A stretch of DNA of 64,000 nucleotides, from contig JBMHDM010000011.1 in the NCBI GenBank assembly GCA_049889395.1, forward strand, positions 62,001 to 126,000, in the 5' to 3' direction. This DNA is from UBA3537 sp049889395 (GTDB taxonomy: Bacteria; Bacteroidota; Bacteroidia; Flavobacteriales; Flavobacteriaceae). Numbering within the stretch: the first letter of the stretch is position 1; every line of letters starts with the position of its first letter. Shown here in pieces: positions 61,173 to 64,000 of this stretch. The notes beneath the pieces were generated by a model, which saw only the letters and a program-made list of their open reading frames with translations, searched no databases and was not told the DNA's origin. The position numbers were made by a program, and so were the translations under genes.

Positions 61173-61988
61173 ATGAAAGGAATTTTAATACTTACCGCCT
61201 TTATCATCTTTGCTTGTAGTAGTGATGATAGTTCGGATACGAATGACAATAATGATAATAATACACCATCTAACTGCGATGTAGTTTATTTGGACAGCAA
61301 TGGGGTCACAATTAAAGCCTGTGACGATGCAATTGTTGGTGAAACAGGAGTTGTGAACGGAACAGCTTATACTATTGTAAGTGGCTCAATGCTAAATGAG
61401 ATGATTGAATATGGTGATGACATTTCTCGGATTTGTACATCAAGAGTTACAAGTATGGAGGATTTGTTTAATAGTAATTATGGAAACACAGGTTTTTCAC
61501 ACGATATAAGCAGATGGGATGTAAGTAATGTTACTAATATGCACTTTATGTTCGCTAATCGTGGTTCAGGAAATCAAAATATTGATGTAAGTAAATGGGA
61601 TGTAAGTAAAGTAACAGATATGTCAGGTATGTTTTGGAACACATCCTTTAATCCTGATATTAGCGCTTGGGATGTAAGTAATGTTACTAATATGCGTGCG
61701 ATGTTTTATTCATCAGATAATTTCAACCAAGACTTAAGTTCTTGGGATGTTAGCAGTGTAGCCAATATGGAATTGATGTTTTTTAACAATGTGGATTTCA
61801 ATCAAGATATATCAAATTGGGATGTTAGTAATGTGATCAATATGAAGTCTATGTTAAGTAATTGCCTTGAATTTAACCAAGACTTAAGTTCTTGGGAAGT
61901 AGATAATGTCACAGCTTGTGATAATTTTTGGTGGGCAACTTCAGAATGGACACTTCCCAAACCTAATTTCGCTAATTGTACACCATAA
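61173..61988 (+). CDS. DUF285 / 26-residue-repeat surface lipoprotein (first of two)
   Basis: 271 residues. The leader ends FIIFAC, a lipobox with Cys15, followed by an Asp/Ser/Asn-rich linker. A short domain (CDVVYLDSNGVTIKAC) leads to five repeats of about 25 residues plus a terminal one. Unit form is FNxDISxWDVSNVTNMxxMF (DUF285; TIGR02167). The C-terminus is WTLPKPNFANCTP, shared with the next gene. Such proteins are exposed on the cell surface and may bind other cells or matrix. The stop overlaps the next start (TAATG), so the pair is translationally coupled. Confidence 0.92.
   Translation: MKGILILTAFIIFACSSDDSSDTNDNNDNNTPSNCDVVYLDSNGVTIKACDDAIVGETGVVNGTAYTIVSGSMLNEMIEYGDDISRICTSRVTSMEDLFNSNYGNTGFSHDISRWDVSNVTNMHFMFANRGSGNQNIDVSKWDVSKVTDMSGMFWNTSFNPDISAWDVSNVTNMRAMFYSSDNFNQDLSSWDVSSVANMELMFFNNVDFNQDISNWDVSNVINMKSMLSNCLEFNQDLSSWEVDNVTACDNFWWATSEWTLPKPNFANCTP
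61494..61985 (+). repeat. DUF285 repeats in the first lipoprotein gene
   Basis: Five full units of 25-26 codons plus a divergent terminal unit. The core (WDVSNVTNM-like) is conserved, while nucleotide identity between units is moderate and lower than in the second gene. Confidence 0.8.
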
Positions 61989-63349
61989 TGAAGAAACTAA
62001 TCTTAATCTCCGCTTTATTAATCTTTGCTTGTAGTAGTGATAGCGAGGGCAATCCTTGTATTTACGAGCCTACATTAGAAACCAATGAAGTAACTGATAT
62101 TACTGAAACTTCTGCTACTCTTAATGGAGTTATAAGTATCGTGTCAGAGAACTGTGATGTGCCTAACAATACAGAGCAAGGGTTTGTTTATTCTACTGAA
62201 ATACAGCCTACATTAGAAGACACTCAAGTCAATGTTAATGGGACTAATATATCAACAACCATTGAGGGCTTAACGCCTAATACTACATACTATGTTAGAG
62301 CATTCTTGACTAATAATTTAGGGGACTTTTATGGGGATGAGGTTAGTTTTAGTACTACTGATATTCCTTGTGATGTTGTTTATTTAGATGAAAATGGAGT
62401 TACTATAAAGGCTTGTCCTGATGCTAATGTTGGAGATGTAGGCACTGTTAATGGGATTGAGTATACTGTTGTAGATAGAGAAATGCTCGACCAAATGATT
62501 GATAACGATGAGGATGTTACTAAAGTGTGTACTTCTATGATTAGCGATATGGGACAATTGTTTGTTTCTACAAATTTTAATCAAGATATTGGAAGTTGGG
62601 ATGTTAGTAATGTTACTAATATGGGTACTATGTTTTTTAATTCTACTTTCAATCAAGATATTAGCTCTTGGGATGTGAGCAGCGTTACTGATATGAGTAA
62701 TATGTTTTGGGATACACCTTTTAATCAAGACATTAGCTCTTGGGATGTGAGTAGCGTAACTTACATCAGTGATATGTTCAGGAATACACCTTTCAATCAA
62801 GATATTAGCTCTTGGGATGTGAGTAGCGTAACTTATATGAGAGGAGTGTTTAATAATACACCTTTTAATCAAGATATTAGCTCTTGGGATGTTAGTAATG
62901 TTACTAATATGGGTGGAATGTTTAAAGACACTCCATTTAATCAAGATATTAGCTCTTGGGATGTGAGTAGCGTTACTAATATGCAATCTATGTTTTCATA
63001 TTCTACTTTCAATCAAGATATAGGTTCTTGGGATGTTAGTAATGTTACAAGTATGAACCAAATGTTTACGCATAATAATGAATTTAATCAAGATTTGAGT
63101 AGTTGGGATGTAAGTAGCGTAGAATTAATGAACAGGATGTTTAAAAGTGCAATTGTTTTTAATCAGCCCATAGGTAATTGGGATGTAAGTAGCGTGACAC
63201 AAATGGAAGATATGTTCTTTAATGCAACGGCTTTTAACCAAGATTTAAGCGGTTGGAGTGTAGAAAATGTAACAGCTTGCACTTGGTTTAGTCTAGAAGC
63301 CTCATCTTGGACATTACCTCAACCCGACTTTACAAACTGTACTCCGTAA
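61988..63349 (+). CDS. DUF285 / 26-residue-repeat surface lipoprotein (second), with FN3-like domain
   Basis: 453 residues from the ATG at 61988, which overlaps the upstream stop by 1 nt; four codons of open frame before it are ignored. The lipobox is LIFAC with Cys15. An FN3-like domain at about 25-122 (TDITETSATLNGVIS, VYSTEIQPTLED, IEGLTPNTTYYVRAFLTNNLGDFYG) precedes the shared CDVVYLDENGVTIKAC domain. Nine repeats and a terminal unit follow (62576 onwards), ending WTLPQPDFTNCTP. It is probably a surface adhesin-like paralogue of its neighbour. Confidence 0.93.
   Translation: MKKLILISALLIFACSSDSEGNPCIYEPTLETNEVTDITETSATLNGVISIVSENCDVPNNTEQGFVYSTEIQPTLEDTQVNVNGTNISTTIEGLTPNTTYYVRAFLTNNLGDFYGDEVSFSTTDIPCDVVYLDENGVTIKACPDANVGDVGTVNGIEYTVVDREMLDQMIDNDEDVTKVCTSMISDMGQLFVSTNFNQDIGSWDVSNVTNMGTMFFNSTFNQDISSWDVSSVTDMSNMFWDTPFNQDISSWDVSSVTYISDMFRNTPFNQDISSWDVSSVTYMRGVFNNTPFNQDISSWDVSNVTNMGGMFKDTPFNQDISSWDVSSVTNMQSMFSYSTFNQDIGSWDVSNVTSMNQMFTHNNEFNQDLSSWDVSSVELMNRMFKSAIVFNQPIGNWDVSSVTQMEDMFFNATAFNQDLSGWSVENVTACTWFSLEASSWTLPQPDFTNCTP
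62576..63232 (+). repeat. Nine tandem DUF285 repeats of 72-75 bp, near-identical
   Basis: Unit starts are 62576, 62648, 62720, 62792, 62864, 62936 (72 bp each), then 63008, 63083 and 63158 (75 bp). Units 2-6 are nearly identical over their first 42-45 bases (for example CAAGATATTAGCTCTTGGGA). A degenerate unit begins at 63233. Such identity suggests recent unit duplication and possible change in repeat number. Confidence 0.93.
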
Positions 63350-63357
63350 TTAACAAA

Positions 63358-63981
63358 TCAATACCCTAAAACGTGAATAGCTTTAGATAACGCTTCCTGT
63401 TCATCAAGACCCAAATACTTGCTTGTTGTAGCAATATTCTTATGTTTAAGAAGAGTTTGAACAAGTCTTAAGTCTTTACTTTTATCAAATAAGTGGTGTG
63501 CTGATGCTTTCCTCAAACTATGGCTTCCTGCAACCTTGATAACCTCACCCATTTTACCTAATCTATTTGCTACTGCTATTCGTTTAGATGCCCATACGCG
63601 ACTGAATTGTTTTTCAGTTGTAGGATTGTAGAATATAATATCCCCATAGTATCCGTGAAAGGTTTTCATATATTCTCTTGTGGCATCTATTTTTCCTTTA
63701 AGGTCGGCAGAAATAACCCAAGTATGATTTGTTTTAGATTTATCAACGTAAAATGTAATAGTATAGGTATTGGGTCTGTCTATCATTTCTTCAATGTTAG
63801 AATACCTCATTTTTAAAAGGTCAGATATTCTCGCACCTGTCTCTAACCCCATCAATAAAACTAAACCCATCATTCTGTTAGATAGCTTTAGTCTTTTATC
63901 TGTTTCGTTCTCGCAATTCAGCCATAAATCGTTAGCGTATGTTCTTGCGCTATTGTAGTTTAATTTATCAGTTTTAGCCAT
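63358..63981 (-). CDS. Tyrosine recombinase, short form
   Basis: 207 residues. All catalytic residues can be placed: Arg51 (GARISDLL), Lys83 (DKSKTN), His154 and Arg157 (HSLRKASAHHL), His180 (LLKHKNIATT) and Tyr189 (SKYLGL). The N-terminal arm is short, without a full SAM-like core-binding domain, as in compact invertase-like or phage-type enzymes. It is transcribed towards the DUF285 genes, 8 nt from the convergent stop. It may invert or move nearby DNA, or belong to the element's right part. Confidence 0.9.
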   Translation of the reverse strand: MAKTDKLNYNSARTYANDLWLNCENETDKRLKLSNRMMGLVLLMGLETGARISDLLKMRYSNIEEMIDRPNTYTITFYVDKSKTNHTWVISADLKGKIDATREYMKTFHGYYGDIIFYNPTTEKQFSRVWASKRIAVANRLGKMGEVIKVAGSHSLRKASAHHLFDKSKDLRLVQTLLKHKNIATTSKYLGLDEQEALSKAIHVLGY

Positions 63982-64000
63982 TTGTTATTTAGTTATTATC

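Larger units (their letters stand above)
59045..64000. mobile_element. Integrated genomic element in comM, left part
   Basis: From the comM break to the window end. It carries a large serine recombinase beside the junction (the usual place for such integrases), a small secreted protein, two DUF285 lipoproteins and a tyrosine recombinase. Serine-recombinase elements are known to target comM-type genes in several phyla. Codon use in the recombinase (many AGG, AGA and ATA) differs from the neighbouring host genes, which suggests transfer. The type of element (island, integrative element or phage remnant) cannot be decided from this part. Confidence 0.65.

Noticed and set aside
62384..62986. A 200-residue open frame on the minus strand opposite the DUF285 repeats
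   Set aside because: It is produced by the tandem repeats of the real gene read backwards, giving repetitive, low-complexity protein (HIPRANILI units) with no domain or start context.
62576..63232. Regular repeats resembling a CRISPR array
   Set aside because: The 72-75 bp units are in frame within a lipoprotein gene and encode a known repeat family; variable parts are not spacer-like.

Overview
The window is a chromosome segment from a low-GC, probably marine member of the Flavobacteriaceae (Bacteroidota). The evidence is direct. Promoters have the Bacteroidota -7 element TAnnTTTG, with TTG about 19-22 nt upstream. Gene starts lack Shine-Dalgarno sequences. One secreted protein carries a type IX secretion sorting domain. 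Families typical of this group are present: DUF4199, DUF4252, DUF4290, DUF6495, DUF6580, DUF5777 and Lacal_2735.

Positions 1-58069 look like ordinary, tightly packed chromosome. 1-12.2 kb holds a phosphosugar mutase (cut by the window edge), a lipid-linked-sugar type glycosyltransferase, L31, a GlmU-like protein, a peptide-binding lipoprotein, MtaB, a lytic transglycosylase, L34 and CarB. 12.2-15.7 kb is a small envelope/redox cluster: YceI, cytochrome c, OB-fold, ankyrin, DOMON-T9SS and DUF5777. 15.8-20.0 kb holds DUF6580, an S41 protease, and an ECF sigma operon with two DUF4252 proteins. 20-33.8 kb holds purB, a glycosyltransferase, a DEAD-box helicase, rdgB, rlmH, nadC, BrkB, priA, an orphan LytTR regulator and rpsF-rpsR-rplI. 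34-47 kb holds an Oar-like TonB receptor, DUF6495-hisS, tRNA-Met, YqgE, fmt, recQ, DUF493, DUF4290 and murA.

47163-58069 is the most striking host region. Sixteen genes lie on the minus strand in two back-to-back operons with almost no intergenic space. They encode three photolyase/cryptochrome-family enzymes (class I photolyase, iron-sulfur 6-4 type, DASH), DUF2256, TIGR03643, a flavin reductase, a UbiB/ABC1 kinase, a TetR regulator, FolE, an SDR-fold protein without its catalytic Tyr, a glutathione peroxidase, TspO, an SRPBCC protein and small unknowns. The heads of both operons carry a 24-bp element (23 of 24 identical) at the same distance, 24 nt, from a TAnnTTTG box. I read this as one light/UV/oxidative-damage regulon with a shared, apparently undescribed control element.

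From 58199 the chromosome is interrupted. A comM/yifB gene carries a one-base frameshift in a run of seven A and is then cut off after about 282 codons. Directly at the break starts a large serine recombinase, so an integrated element occupies about 59045 to beyond the window end. Its visible cargo is a small secreted protein, two tandem DUF285 (26-residue-repeat) lipoproteins with near-identical 72-bp repeats, and a short tyrosine recombinase facing them. The right end of the element and the 3' part of comM lie outside the window.
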